DNA of 64,000 nt from Fulvivirgaceae bacterium JP3-4 (GCA_029309925.1 JARKND010000001.1:930001-994000), one strand, 5' to 3'. Shown: positions 45,943 through 55,051, numbered from the stretch's first letter. Numbers and translations: made by a program. The notes: generated by a model not told the origin, from the sequence alone.

Positions 45943-47193
45943 ATGCAACCCCGAATGATGACTTTCCTGTTTTTCCTCGTTTTCTTCCTGCTGGTGGATT
46001 ACTATTTGTTTCAGGCTGTGCTCACGGTAAGTAAAGACTGGTCTGCCGGCTGGAAAGCTGGCGTTCGCTACGGCTTCTGGATACCCACTGTAATTGCAAT
46101 TCTTGCACTCGCCTGGTGGATGTTCACTGACCCATATAAGATTTCAACCGCTACACGCAACTGGATACTCACAGGATTATTCGCAACCTACTTTTCCAAG
46201 ATCTTCGGCATCGTGTTCGTTTTTGTAGACGACCTGCAACGCGGTTTGCGCTGGGTTGCAAACATGTTTTATAATCCCGAGCCTGAAAAACTCGCTGGCC
46301 CTGCGATCTCGCGTTCGGAATTTCTTGCGAAGACTGCGCTTGTCGCATCAGCTATCCCGTTTGGGGCGATGGCGTATGGCATTATCTCGGGCGCGCACGA
46401 CTATCGCGTGAAGAGAGTGACCGTAAAACTCCCCAACCTTCCAAAGGCTTTTGACGGACTTACGATCGGCCACGTTTCTGATATCCATTCCGGAAGTTTC
46501 TTCAATAAGGTTGCTGTGAAGGGTGGCGTTGAAATGTTGTTGGATGAAAAGCCTGATCTGATTTTCTTCACCGGGGATCTCGTGAATAATGAAGCATCTG
46601 AAGTTAAAGATTACATTAATATCTTCGACAAATTCAAGGCACCGCTGGGAGTATATTCCGTTACCGGGAATCACGACTATGGAGACTATCACAACTGGCG
46701 CTCCATCGATGAGAAGCGCGCTAATTTTAAAAACCTGATCGAAGCTCATCGGTTGATGGATTTCCACTTGCTGATGAATGAGAATCATATCATCGAACAA
46801 GGCGGTGAAAAGCTTGCAATCCTTGGAAATGAAAACTGGGGAGGAGGAAGATTTGCAAAATATGGCAAGCTAAACCTGGCCCACAAGGGAACGGAGGAGG
46901 CTGCAGTGAAATTGCTGCTGTCACATGACCCGAGTCACTGGGATGCGCAGGTGCGCCCACTGTATAAAGACATCGATGTCCAATTCTCTGGTCACACGCA
47001 TGGTTTTCAATTCGGTGTTGAGATCGGTAATTTCAAATGGAGTCCATCGCAATATGCATACAAGCAGTGGGCGGGATTGTATCAGCAGGATCACCAATAC
47101 CTCTACGTAAACCGCGGCTTCGGATATCTTGGTTATCCCGGAAGAATTGGAATGCCACCCGAGTTGACGATCATGAAGCTTGAAAGAGCGTAG
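45943..47193 (+). CDS. Membrane-bound metallophosphoesterase
   Basis: A 416-residue protein with about four N-terminal TM helices (to residue 130) and a C-terminal calcineurin-like phosphoesterase domain with GHVSDIHSGSF, FTGDLVNNE, GNHDYGDYH, LSHDPSHW and FSGHTHGFQFG, which supply the dinuclear metal site. Similar proteins hydrolyse UDP-diacylglucosamine or other phosphodiesters; substrate here is unknown. A TTG at 45934 lies inside the terminator and is rejected as start. Confidence 0.9.
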   Translation: MQPRMMTFLFFLVFFLLVDYYLFQAVLTVSKDWSAGWKAGVRYGFWIPTVIAILALAWWMFTDPYKISTATRNWILTGLFATYFSKIFGIVFVFVDDLQRGLRWVANMFYNPEPEKLAGPAISRSEFLAKTALVASAIPFGAMAYGIISGAHDYRVKRVTVKLPNLPKAFDGLTIGHVSDIHSGSFFNKVAVKGGVEMLLDEKPDLIFFTGDLVNNEASEVKDYINIFDKFKAPLGVYSVTGNHDYGDYHNWRSIDEKRANFKNLIEAHRLMDFHLLMNENHIIEQGGEKLAILGNENWGGGRFAKYGKLNLAHKGTEEAAVKLLLSHDPSHWDAQVRPLYKDIDVQFSGHTHGFQFGVEIGNFKWSPSQYAYKQWAGLYQQDHQYLYVNRGFGYLGYPGRIGMPPELTIMKLERA

Positions 47194-47197
47194 GTCT

Positions 47198-47359
47198 GTG
47201 CGCATGTGCACTAGTGTTCATGTGCTCATGCCAGGGCGGCTCTGTAGTGTTGGACTTGTCATTCAGATTTGACAGGCGAGTCTCCAACGGGAGAATCAGC
47301 GCCACAATATTTGACCTCCCTTCGCACGAGCACCTGAGCACACGAGCACTTGAGCACAT
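47198..47359. repeat. Inverted-repeat element with 8-base words (GTGCTCAT/GAGCACnn)
   Basis: Left arm 47198-47229 is four words GTGCGCAT, GTGCACTA, GTGTTCAT, GTGCTCAT in 8-base phase. Right arm 47328-47359 is GAGCACct, GAGCACac, GAGCACtt, GAGCACat, the inverted form. The 98-base centre has no ORF. It separates the convergent metallophosphoesterase and gnd genes. Confidence 0.6.
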
Positions 47360-47362
47360 CTT

Positions 47363-48259
47363 TCATTTCTTCTCAACTGCGTGGCCACCGAATTCGTTTC
47401 TCAGCGCAGCTACGATCTTTCCTGAAAAAGTGTCTTCCTGCAAAGACCGATAACGCATCAGCAAGGAGAGCGCAATGACGGGTGTTGCAATTTGATTTTC
47501 CAACGCGTGTTCCAGGGTCCACCGGCCTTCACCAGATGAATGCATCAGACCTTTGATTGTGTCGAGATTCGGATCTTTTGAAAGCGCATTTTCCGTCAAC
47601 TCCATCAGCCAGCTCCGCACTACGGACCCATGGTTCCACACGCCTGCAACTTCTTTCAGGTTGAGATTGAAACTACTTTTCTGCATCACTTCGAAGCCTT
47701 CTGCAATAGACTGCATCATACCATACTCGATGCCATTGTGGATCATCTTCACAAAATGCCCTGCGCCCGAAGGCCCGCAGTATAAGTATCCTTTTGGCAA
47801 CGCGATGTCTTTAAAAAGCGGTTCGCAGATAGCAAACGCTTCCTTGTCTCCGCCAATCATTGCGCACACACCGTGCAAGGCACCTTCCGTTCCGCCACTT
47901 GTGCCGCAATCGAGAAAATGAATCTGCGAGGCCGCCAGCATCGCTGATCTTCTCATAGAATCTTTGTAATTCGAATTGCCCCCATCGATGATGATGTCGC
48001 CAGCGTTAAGAAGTGGTTTCAGCGACTCAATTGTTTTGTCTACCGCAGGCCCGGCAGGAATCATCAGCCAGATTATTCTCCGCCCGGAAAAACTTTTCAC
48101 CATGGCTTCCAGTGACGCTACTGTCTGGACACCTTTCTTATTGATTCCTTCAACAAGCGATGCATTCAGATCAAATGCACGCAGCTGATGTTTGTGATTG
48201 TGAATATTCTGAGCCAGGTTGAAGCCCATTTTTCCAAGGCCGATTAGTCCGATTTCCAT
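47363..48259 (-). CDS. gnd: 6-phosphogluconate dehydrogenase, decarboxylating (short, NAD-type)
   Basis: A 298-residue enzyme converting 6-phosphogluconate to ribulose-5-phosphate with CO2 release. N-terminal Rossmann motif GLIGLGKMG, substrate motif CGTSGGTEGA, catalytic Lys/His around GHFVKMIHNGIEYG. At about 300 residues it is the short GntZ-like form, often NAD-dependent, rather than the 470-residue dimeric enzyme. It begins three bases after the gntK stop. Confidence 0.93.
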   Translation of the reverse strand: MEIGLIGLGKMGFNLAQNIHNHKHQLRAFDLNASLVEGINKKGVQTVASLEAMVKSFSGRRIIWLMIPAGPAVDKTIESLKPLLNAGDIIIDGGNSNYKDSMRRSAMLAASQIHFLDCGTSGGTEGALHGVCAMIGGDKEAFAICEPLFKDIALPKGYLYCGPSGAGHFVKMIHNGIEYGMMQSIAEGFEVMQKSSFNLNLKEVAGVWNHGSVVRSWLMELTENALSKDPNLDTIKGLMHSSGEGRWTLEHALENQIATPVIALSLLMRYRSLQEDTFSGKIVAALRNEFGGHAVEKK

Positions 48260-48262
48260 AGG

Positions 48263-49738
48263 TTAGATCATTAAGTCTTTTGTGCAGTTATATACTTTGC
48301 GGAACGATTCAAAATTTTGTTGATATGCTTCGCGGTGAGCTGGTTGGGGAAGTACCTCCTTTATCGTTTTTGGTTTTATTGAATCAAGATTATCTACCAG
48401 TCCAGCCTCTTTCAGCCCCATGAACGCGGCACCTAATGCGGACGCATCATCGCTGTTGAGAAGGCATACTTTCAGGTTAAAGATGTCAGCAAGAATCTGC
48501 AGCCACGCAGCGGAGCGTACAAATCCACCACTGACATGGATCTGACGGATTGCAGAACCACCGCTCATGAGGTTTTCTGCGATATCAAAAAGTGCATATG
48601 AAATTCCTTCAACCACCGCCCTTGTGAAATGCTCCTGCCTGTGATGACTTTTTATGCCAAAGAAAACACCAAAAGCCTCGCTGTTCCAGATGGGTGCTCG
48701 CTCACCGAAGAGATAGGGAAGGAAGATAAGTCGCTCCGAACCTGCAGGTGCTGCGTTGATTGTGTCCAGTATGCGGTTATAATCATCGGCTGTTGCCAGG
48801 GGTAGCTTCAGAAAATTAGTTACGTACCATCGGAGCGCTACGCCTCCGTTATTTGTCGGGCCGCCACAAATGAATGTGTTGCTGTCAAGGCGATAGTTGA
48901 ATGTCATCGCTTTGAAATTGTACACAGGCTTGGTGCTTGCCACACGCACCGCGCCACTCGTTCCTATTGTAAGCGCAGCGATTCCAGGTTCCGTGGCAAA
49001 GCTTCCGAGGTTTGCAAAACATCCATCGCTGGCTCCGCTGATGATGATTGTTCTGGTCAATATTCCCAGCTGACTGCATATCTCCGGGTTCACGTTGCTG
49101 CGTTTGTAGTTTGTCGGTACAAGTGCAGAGAATTTCTCGTCTCCAACATTAACAAGTGATAAGGCATTCGAACTCCATTGACAGGTTTGGATATCCATCA
49201 TCCCTGTCGCAGAAGCGATAGAATGATCGATCTGGAAATCGCTAAAGAGTTTGAACCAGATATACTCTTTAATGGAAATGAATTTGTCTGTTTTTTGAAA
49301 GTGGGCACTCTTATTTTCTTTCAGCCAGAGGATCTTACACAAAGGAGTCATTGCATGAAGGGGTGTTCCGTTCTGTTCGTACAACAATTCGCCCAATGCC
49401 GACTCCTGGATACGTTTGGCGATTGAAGCACTCCGGTTGTCAGCCCAGATGATCATCGGGTAGACCGCATTTCCATCAGAAGTAACCGGAATAACGCTGT
49501 GCATGGCGCTGCTTAGCACGATTGCTTCGGGTGGAGATTTTAATTCAGTAGTGATTTTTTTTATGCACGTTACAAACGCGTTCCAGACGGTTTCCGGGTC
49601 CTGTTCGCAGAATCCCGGCCGAGGCGTTACGATGTCGTAATGAATCTGGCTCGAGGTAAGTGTTTCACCGCGGGCGTTGACCGCAAGTGCTTTTGTGCTT
49701 CCTGTACCGATATCGATGCCTATGACGTATGTGTACAC
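48263..49738 (-). CDS. gntK: Gluconokinase (FGGY family)
   Basis: A 491-residue FGGY carbohydrate kinase that phosphorylates D-gluconate. GIDIGTGSTKALAV (phosphate 1), SSAMHS and ADNRSA region for sugar binding, TIGTSGAVRV (phosphate 2) and HVSGGFVRSAAW (adenosine). Coupling with gnd three bases downstream gives gluconate to 6-phosphogluconate to ribulose-5-phosphate. The start is GTG (49738). A strong terminator of the doxX gene lies just upstream. Confidence 0.93.
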   Translation of the reverse strand: MYTYVIGIDIGTGSTKALAVNARGETLTSSQIHYDIVTPRPGFCEQDPETVWNAFVTCIKKITTELKSPPEAIVLSSAMHSVIPVTSDGNAVYPMIIWADNRSASIAKRIQESALGELLYEQNGTPLHAMTPLCKILWLKENKSAHFQKTDKFISIKEYIWFKLFSDFQIDHSIASATGMMDIQTCQWSSNALSLVNVGDEKFSALVPTNYKRSNVNPEICSQLGILTRTIIISGASDGCFANLGSFATEPGIAALTIGTSGAVRVASTKPVYNFKAMTFNYRLDSNTFICGGPTNNGGVALRWYVTNFLKLPLATADDYNRILDTINAAPAGSERLIFLPYLFGERAPIWNSEAFGVFFGIKSHHRQEHFTRAVVEGISYALFDIAENLMSGGSAIRQIHVSGGFVRSAAWLQILADIFNLKVCLLNSDDASALGAAFMGLKEAGLVDNLDSIKPKTIKEVLPQPAHREAYQQNFESFRKVYNCTKDLMI

Positions 49739-49754
49739 AGTCTTTTTTCCGTGA

Positions 49755-49791
49755 AGATAAAAGAAAAGGGCATCTGGTAAGATGCCCTTTT
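49755..49791 (-). terminator. Terminator of the DoxX gene
   Basis: A perfect 12-bp inverted repeat (49764-49775 and 49780-49791) with GGTA loop. On the minus strand it is followed by CTTTTATCTTC. Confidence 0.8.
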
Positions 49792-49818
49792 GGATTAGGT
49801 TTTGGTAATGAGAAATTT

Positions 49819-50268
49819 TTAATGTGTAGCTTCCATTTCTCTCCTCCGGATCGCGTCAATCGAAAAACGTCCGGCACCAAAGATTATAAACACGATCAAG
49901 CCAGCAAGTACAATGAGAGACACTTCAAGCTCCATGTGATTACCAACTGAGAACAGGCCTTTCGGGTAGTTCACCAGGAATACTGCACCAATAAGGATCG
50001 GAAGCTGAAGCGCACAGGCGATTCGGGTGAATAATCCTGCAACAATAAGAGGACCTGCAAGAATGTGCGCGAAAATGACGTAATGAGCGAGGAAAGCTCC
50101 GGCAAACCACACGTTGATTCCAGCCGTTGTGTTCTCCAACTCATTCATGTGTGTGATAAAATGAAGTCCTTTGTAGGTGATGAAAATTCCCAGGATCATT
50201 CTGAAAATATCGAGAAAGCCAGGGCGATGATTGTTACCCCACCTTTCAACATCGGTTAATACACTCAT
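49819..50268 (-). CDS. DoxX family membrane protein
   Basis: A 149-residue protein with four TM helices (LDIFRMILGIFITYKGLHF, the second with AHYVIFAHILAGPLIVAGLF, and two more). The DoxX fold is widespread and has no assigned catalytic role; homologues are linked to quinone or thiosulfate oxidation or to envelope stress. It lies alone between RRM and gntK genes with its own terminator. Confidence 0.85.
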   Translation of the reverse strand: MSVLTDVERWGNNHRPGFLDIFRMILGIFITYKGLHFITHMNELENTTAGINVWFAGAFLAHYVIFAHILAGPLIVAGLFTRIACALQLPILIGAVFLVNYPKGLFSVGNHMELEVSLIVLAGLIVFIIFGAGRFSIDAIRRREMEATH

Positions 50269-50490
50269 AAGCCATTTAAATTTGGTGGATACAAAGTTTA
50301 CCGAAAAAATCTGGCAATAGCTAACGAAAGTGTAACTATAGAGGCATCAGGAATTGGGCAGTTAAGGCATTAGTTAAGGCAGCCGTGTGCAAAGTGCATT
50401 TGATCGAACCGGAAAGTATATGGTTCAGCGCTTCAGGCGTATCCTTCAAAATGAATAGAATGATAAAAACGAAGCTCTTCCGATTGATAA

Positions 50491-50523
50491 AATAAAAAAA
50501 GCTGCCTCAATCAAGAGACAGCT
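50491..50523 (-). terminator. Terminator of the RNA-binding protein gene
   Basis: A 9-bp stem (50500-50508 and 50515-50523, one G-U pair) with a 6-base loop is followed on the minus strand by TTTTTTTATTTT. Confidence 0.8.
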
Positions 50524-50548
50524 ATGAACAAAAATTTATGGCAATCAA

Positions 50549-50872
50549 TTAATACTCGTTCTTGCGGTTGAATCCACCACCGCCTCCGCTTCTATATCCA
50601 CCGCCACCACCGCCACTGCGAGGTGCATCAGTTTTTGGTCTTGCTTCATTTACTACGAGTGTCTTTCCAAGGAAATTAAAACCGTTCAAGCTTGTGATCG
50701 CCTGGCGCGCAGCAGCATCATCAGCCATTTCGATAAAACCGAAACCGCGACTACGCTGTGTTACTTTGTCCATGATGATTTTGGCTGAAGAAACTTCGCC
50801 ATACTCTTCGAATAATCCCTTCAATTCCTGTTCGGATGCCTTAAAAGGGATGTTGGCAACATAAATGTTCAT
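50549..50872 (-). CDS. Single-RRM, glycine-rich RNA-binding protein
   Basis: A 107-residue RNA-binding protein. Start at the ATG at 50872 (MNIYVANIPFKASEQ). RNP2 is IYVANIP and RNP1 is RGFGFIEM, with an 18-residue-plus Gly/Arg-rich tail. These Bacteroidota/cyanobacterial Rbp-type proteins bind RNA and are often cold- or stress-induced. About 320 bases separate it from the next gene upstream, so a long leader is possible. Confidence 0.93.
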   Translation of the reverse strand: MNIYVANIPFKASEQELKGLFEEYGEVSSAKIIMDKVTQRSRGFGFIEMADDAAARQAITSLNGFNFLGKTLVVNEARPKTDAPRSGGGGGGYRSGGGGGFNRKNEY

Positions 50873-51192
50873 TGTTTTGAAAAATAAATGAGAAAATGAT
50901 TTACGAAAACTGACAAACTTTGACTGGAACTGCACAATGAAAATTGATGAGGCACAGAGAAAGATTAAATCAATTAACAAGTTAAAGGTAATAAAAAAAT
51001 AATGATAATGTGGTTCGGACCGTTTTTACTGAATTTCATAAATGAAATGGCGTTTTGATGCATTCAGAGGCATTTTCATAGCATTAAAGCTGCTTCAGCC
51101 ATCCCAAAAAAGGTCTATTAGCCGTTGTAACATTTAATCTTAAAACAAAAAAAGCGCATCACTGCGCTTGTGAGATCGGATGTATATGGCAC
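50873..51192. other. Gene-free stretch upstream of the RRM gene
   Basis: No ORF seen. The part next to 51192 carries the terminator of the head-GIN gene; the rest probably holds the promoter and leader of the RRM gene. A near-match TACCTTTA lies on the minus strand near 50985 but is not an exact -7 element. Confidence 0.4.
51141..51170 (-). terminator. Terminator of the head-GIN gene
   Basis: AAGCGCA (51152-51158) and TGCGCTT (51163-51169) form a 7-bp stem with a TCAC loop; on the minus strand a T-rich tail (TTTTTGTTTT) follows. Confidence 0.75.
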
Positions 51193-51918
51193 CTAGTAGG
51201 CCCGATCAACGCTGCCTGAACCGTATACTTTCTTTTGAGAGGTTTTGGTGTTGCCTTTGTGTTTGATCTGGCCGCTTCCAAGTACCATCGCATCAATCAT
51301 ATTGGTGACATTAAGCTCACAGGTGCCTGACCCCGTCACTTTAACTTTCGCATTTTCAAGGGGACAGTTGAAAGCGTTGATGGTACCCGAACCGCTGACG
51401 AGCGCATCAATCGATGAAGCGTATCCGCGAAGCGCAAGGTTACCTGAGCCTGACACTTCCGCTTTCAGAATGTCTCCTTTGATATCGAGGTCCATGCTGC
51501 CATTTCCATTTACTGCCAGCGTAAGATTATTTGCAGCAAGCGAGTTCTCGGAAATTATCTTTCCATTGCTGTTGACCTGCAGTTCTTCAATATTTTTCAT
51601 GCTGATGTACAGCTTCATCGTTGGGTTAAGTTTGATATCGTCAATTTTTGCCCAGAGGCTTTTGTTCGGGTTTTCGGGTTTCCGCTCGATGTTGATCATC
51701 AGCACTCCGTTCTCGACCTTGATATCGCTGACCGAAAAAATTTCTGTCAATGCCTCAACATTTACTTCCTGCTTGTTGGTTTGCTTGAGGTAAACGGTAT
51801 AGTTTGAATTCACATAAACGCTTTTAAATTCCGGCAGTTCGAGAGTCTTTTTTGTGACTTGAGAAAAGGCACCAATGTTTGCAAACAAAAGGACGAAGGC
51901 TAGTAGTCTCGTTTTCAT
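51193..51918 (-). CDS. Exported head-GIN domain (DUF2807) protein
   Basis: A 241-residue protein with signal peptide MKTRLLAFVLLFANIGAFSQ and a DUF2807 beta-helix region of repeated Gly-Ser/Gly-Thr turns: AVNGNGSMDL, VSGSGNLAL, VSGSGTINAF, VTGSGTCELN, VLGSGQIKH, YGSGSVDRAY. Such putative auto-transporter adhesin-head domains are common in Bacteroidota and of unknown function. Own terminator directly after the stop. Confidence 0.9.
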   Translation of the reverse strand: MKTRLLAFVLLFANIGAFSQVTKKTLELPEFKSVYVNSNYTVYLKQTNKQEVNVEALTEIFSVSDIKVENGVLMINIERKPENPNKSLWAKIDDIKLNPTMKLYISMKNIEELQVNSNGKIISENSLAANNLTLAVNGNGSMDLDIKGDILKAEVSGSGNLALRGYASSIDALVSGSGTINAFNCPLENAKVKVTGSGTCELNVTNMIDAMVLGSGQIKHKGNTKTSQKKVYGSGSVDRAY

Positions 51919-52057
51919 GGTATAGTTAGTCTAGAAGGTAAATTGCTCGGGTAAATACTGTCGATCCGGGAATAGTAATTGTAATTCAACAGGCGGGAAC
52001 TCACTTAAAATTAAGAAAAATTCCGTTCATCGACAGAATTGGCGTTCAACCACACAG

Positions 52058-52162
52058 CTAATGTTTTTTGCGAAAAATGGCTTTAAAGATCAGAATGAAT
52101 GCTATTCCTCCGATACACATTACCAACAATACTTCCGGGGTAATCTGATTTACTGCGTGCAT
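52058..52162 (-). CDS. Tiny single-pass membrane protein, 34 residues
   Basis: Reads MHAVNQITPEVLLVMCIGG, a hydrophobic stretch, and the basic end FRKKH. One TM helix with positively charged C-terminal end, so N-out topology. It begins two bases after the stop of the 679-residue HHH protein on the same strand, suggesting translation from the same mRNA. No family recognised. Confidence 0.45.
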   Translation of the reverse strand: MHAVNQITPEVLLVMCIGGIAFILIFKAIFRKKH

Positions 52163-52164
52163 TT

Positions 52165-54204
52165 TTAGAAACGTAAAACGACCTGAAATTTAACATCATT
52201 CTTTGTATTTCCATGAATGGATTCAGGGCCTGACCCGATTTCTTCGCGTTCTGAAAAATAGCTCCGGCTATATCGCACGTAAACGCTGAGGTGTTTTGAA
52301 AAACTGTACTGGAGCATCAATATGCTGCGTGTTCCGGTGCCATCGTAGAAGGGAAGAGAAAAAACAAGGTACACATCATTCTCATAAACATACTGGCGGT
52401 TGTCGAAATCGTCCGTTTCAAACAGCGCATAGTGTCCGGTAACCTGGAATTTTCCGAACTCGGCACCGATACCCTGAAGGAGCACAATTCCATCAGATGT
52501 CTTTCCATTAAACCGATAGGTGCTGTACTGAACCCGTGTCCGCATGCGCAGCGCGCCTTCGCTAAATGCCACCGATGCCCAGAAATTACTTTTCAAGCCG
52601 TCCTTCACAATGTACTGGATCGATTCGTCTGCAGTATTGCGTGACTTGTTTTCCTGCCGGGCCTGCGCAAAGAGTGTGATTTTTCTTGAAGGCGAAAACG
52701 TGACGCGTCCAAGCCATTCATGACCATAGGTGGGACCGTATCGCCTGAAGGCAAGCCACGGAAACCGAAACATATCGAAATAGCCTGCCGCGGTCCATCG
52801 CCTGTTGAACTTATATTTTACCCCCCAGTATATTCCCGTTTCATTCTGTGGCTGTGTGTTTTCAGAAAATGCGTTGCCGTAGAACAGGTAATAATCCGGG
52901 CGGTAGTTTCGGTAGAGAATAGATATGTCAAACGCAGGTGTCAATGACCCAATCGCTCCTGTCACAATCGCGCTGCCGGCCCGATGTGTTTTTGCGATTT
53001 CCCCAAAAAAGCAAAAGTTGTTGATGGTGTAGTTGTAGAAAATTGAAGCGTTCAGGTTCGACCGCCCTGAGAACGCAAACTGGTTGTAACTGTTCGGTAT
53101 ACGCTCCATCGGATGTTCAAAAGAAGTTTGTTGTACGATCAAGCCCCCATCGAATTGTTTCCGGTTGTAATGCACCACGGCTCCGCTCACAGTCTCAGTT
53201 GCATTTCGTTCACGGGCTATTTCACTTTCGTTGCGATGAAACCCGCTATATTGAAATGCCGTGATTGTCTTGCCTTCTTCCTCGACCGAGATAGATGCGT
53301 CACGTTTAATGTGTGAGACAAAGGCAGACATACGCAGATTCTTCATGAGTTCATACGTTGCTGCAAAGCCGCGGTAGAATCCGGATTCACCCGCGGAAGT
53401 GTGGGGCAGAAATCCGAGTGTTGTCCTTCGTGTGGTCGTGATCGTCTCGGCACTTTTTCCCAGACCGAATGCTCCGCCCAGAACAAGTCCCTGTGCAAAC
53501 TGTGCCTGATAATCGCCTGCAATCAGGTTTCGCAGCCTGCCTTTGTTGATCAGCTGCAGGTGAGCAGAACTGTAGTCACCGCCAAATTTTCGCTTTCGCG
53601 GATTCCACTGTATTGTTTCGCCCGCATCTTTTTCCAACGTAATGCCTACACTGTAATCGGATGGAATCGCGCTCCGGAAACGCATGAATATTTTCTGATC
53701 GGATCCCTGATATGCATTGGCGGCTGACGAGTCGCGATAACCCGCTTTCTCTTCAAGTGTTTTTTCCCAACGTGTAATCAGGTACGAATTGCCGCGACTC
53801 AACATGCGTTTTGCCAGCGAGGTGTTGATCAATGATTCATTGGCAACAACTTTTACGAGAGGAGCGAGCAGCGAAATTGTATTTTGATCAAGATCTTCTA
53901 CCGCCTGCAATTCATACACTGAAACAAATGAGCCGTGCTCGTTGCGATAGCGAAGCAGCGTTTGGATTTGACTTTCGTTAAGGAAATAGAATTGCCGCAG
54001 ATCATCTGCGTTTACTTTGTTAAGATCAATCGGATGCTGAAGCAACAGCGTCAGGTTTTCGTAGCGCGATTCCAGTTCAGACTCATCGTCTTCATTTTCA
54101 ATGGAAACAAGATCATCGGCAACCCGGATCAGGTCTGACTGCTTATCCTGTGCAGAGCCGGTCAGAGCTATCAGGCTTAGCGTGATGATCAGAGCGTATT
54201 TCAT
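52165..54204 (-). CDS. Outer-membrane protein with N-terminal helix-hairpin-helix domain
   Basis: A 679-residue exported protein. Signal peptide, then a ComEA-like HHH pair (residues 55-120; DLNKVNADDLRQFYFLN, YELQAVEDLDQNTISLL), then about 500 residues rich in alternating aromatic/hydrophobic strands typical of an outer-membrane barrel. The hairpin Gly residues of DNA-binding HHH (GIG) are replaced by FLN and DLD, so DNA binding is doubtful. Overlaps the upstream PorV-like gene by four bases. Related to a Bacteroidota family of unknown role. Confidence 0.75.
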   Translation of the reverse strand: MKYALIITLSLIALTGSAQDKQSDLIRVADDLVSIENEDDESELESRYENLTLLLQHPIDLNKVNADDLRQFYFLNESQIQTLLRYRNEHGSFVSVYELQAVEDLDQNTISLLAPLVKVVANESLINTSLAKRMLSRGNSYLITRWEKTLEEKAGYRDSSAANAYQGSDQKIFMRFRSAIPSDYSVGITLEKDAGETIQWNPRKRKFGGDYSSAHLQLINKGRLRNLIAGDYQAQFAQGLVLGGAFGLGKSAETITTTRRTTLGFLPHTSAGESGFYRGFAATYELMKNLRMSAFVSHIKRDASISVEEEGKTITAFQYSGFHRNESEIARERNATETVSGAVVHYNRKQFDGGLIVQQTSFEHPMERIPNSYNQFAFSGRSNLNASIFYNYTINNFCFFGEIAKTHRAGSAIVTGAIGSLTPAFDISILYRNYRPDYYLFYGNAFSENTQPQNETGIYWGVKYKFNRRWTAAGYFDMFRFPWLAFRRYGPTYGHEWLGRVTFSPSRKITLFAQARQENKSRNTADESIQYIVKDGLKSNFWASVAFSEGALRMRTRVQYSTYRFNGKTSDGIVLLQGIGAEFGKFQVTGHYALFETDDFDNRQYVYENDVYLVFSLPFYDGTGTRSILMLQYSFSKHLSVYVRYSRSYFSEREEIGSGPESIHGNTKNDVKFQVVLRF

Positions 54205-55016
54205 TTTTTCTTCGTCAGCACGGCAATGACTGTTGCCTGATGCGCTGCTCCGAGATATTCGCTAAACTGAAATGCATAGTCGAGTTTGAATTTCCGTAAT
54301 ATGAATCCCAATCCACCAAACCCCGATCGTGGATTGAGATTGAACCCCGTTCTCGCAAACACCTTTTTATGAAGCGCATATTCGAGTCCGGCTTTGGCAA
54401 GCGGGGAGTTTTCAAAGTCTTTCTCCACCTCGACAAGCGCGAGAACTTTTTCGCTGAGTTTGGATCCTACACCAACTTTAAAGCGTGTTGGTAAGCGTTC
54501 ATCACTGTTGGATGATAGTTTTGGCTGATTGATGTTTTCGATCACGGCACCGATCATGAGCTTTGGTGTGATGCTGGCGATACCCCCGAACGAAATAGTG
54601 AATGCCTGTGCTGATCCGAAGCCTTCAAGCCGATACTGGACATAGTTGCCTTTCAGGCCAAGCGATGCAATGCCGAACTTGTTTGCATACCCGATGCTGA
54701 TCAGCTGTTCATTGTACAAATCATCACCATACTTGAAAAAGCCTGCACCTGCAACACCCACAATGACCGGTAGCGAGGCCGTTGCCGCAATTCTGTTAAA
54801 GGGCTTAAATGAGGGGATTGTGTAAAATGCGACCGCAGCAGAAAGGTTTTTGATCTCAGCGAGTCCAGCTGGGTTATTAATGAGCGACCATTCGTCTGAA
54901 AGGCAGGCTGCAGCATTCCCAACAGCCATTGCGCGGCTGCCCATGACAATAGAATTACTCTGGGCCGATATGTAAGTTGCGGTGAGCGTGAATAATATGA
55001 TGAAAAAATATTTAAT
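54201..55016 (-). CDS. PorV/PorQ-like outer-membrane protein with non-standard start
   Basis: The ORF from the ATG at 54944 lacks a signal peptide, but in-frame codons upstream encode IKYFFIILFTLTATYISAQ, an obvious signal peptide. No ATG, GTG or TTG lies between the in-frame stop and this segment; the likely start is ATT at 55016 (or CTG at 55034), giving 271 residues. The body (MGSRAMAVGNAAACLSDEWSL, INNPAGLAE) matches the start of PorV/PorQ-type barrels. Its end overlaps the HHH-protein start by four bases, so the two are one operon. Confidence 0.7.
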   Translation of the reverse strand: MKYFFIILFTLTATYISAQSNSIVMGSRAMAVGNAAACLSDEWSLINNPAGLAEIKNLSAAVAFYTIPSFKPFNRIAATASLPVIVGVAGAGFFKYGDDLYNEQLISIGYANKFGIASLGLKGNYVQYRLEGFGSAQAFTISFGGIASITPKLMIGAVIENINQPKLSSNSDERLPTRFKVGVGSKLSEKVLALVEVEKDFENSPLAKAGLEYALHKKVFARTGFNLNPRSGFGGLGFILRKFKLDYAFQFSEYLGAAHQATVIAVLTKKK

Positions 55017-55018
55017 CG

Positions 55019-55034
55019 CTGTATTTTTATACAG
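55019..55034. promoter_or_regulatory. Palindrome between divergent genes
   Basis: CTGTAT (55019-55024) and ATACAG (55029-55034) with a 4-base loop form a perfect hairpin three bases from the ATT start of the PorV-like gene and 18 bases from the GTG start at 55052. It could be an operator or a start-region RNA hairpin. Confidence 0.35.
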
Positions 55035-55051
55035 AGAAAATTAATGAAGCC

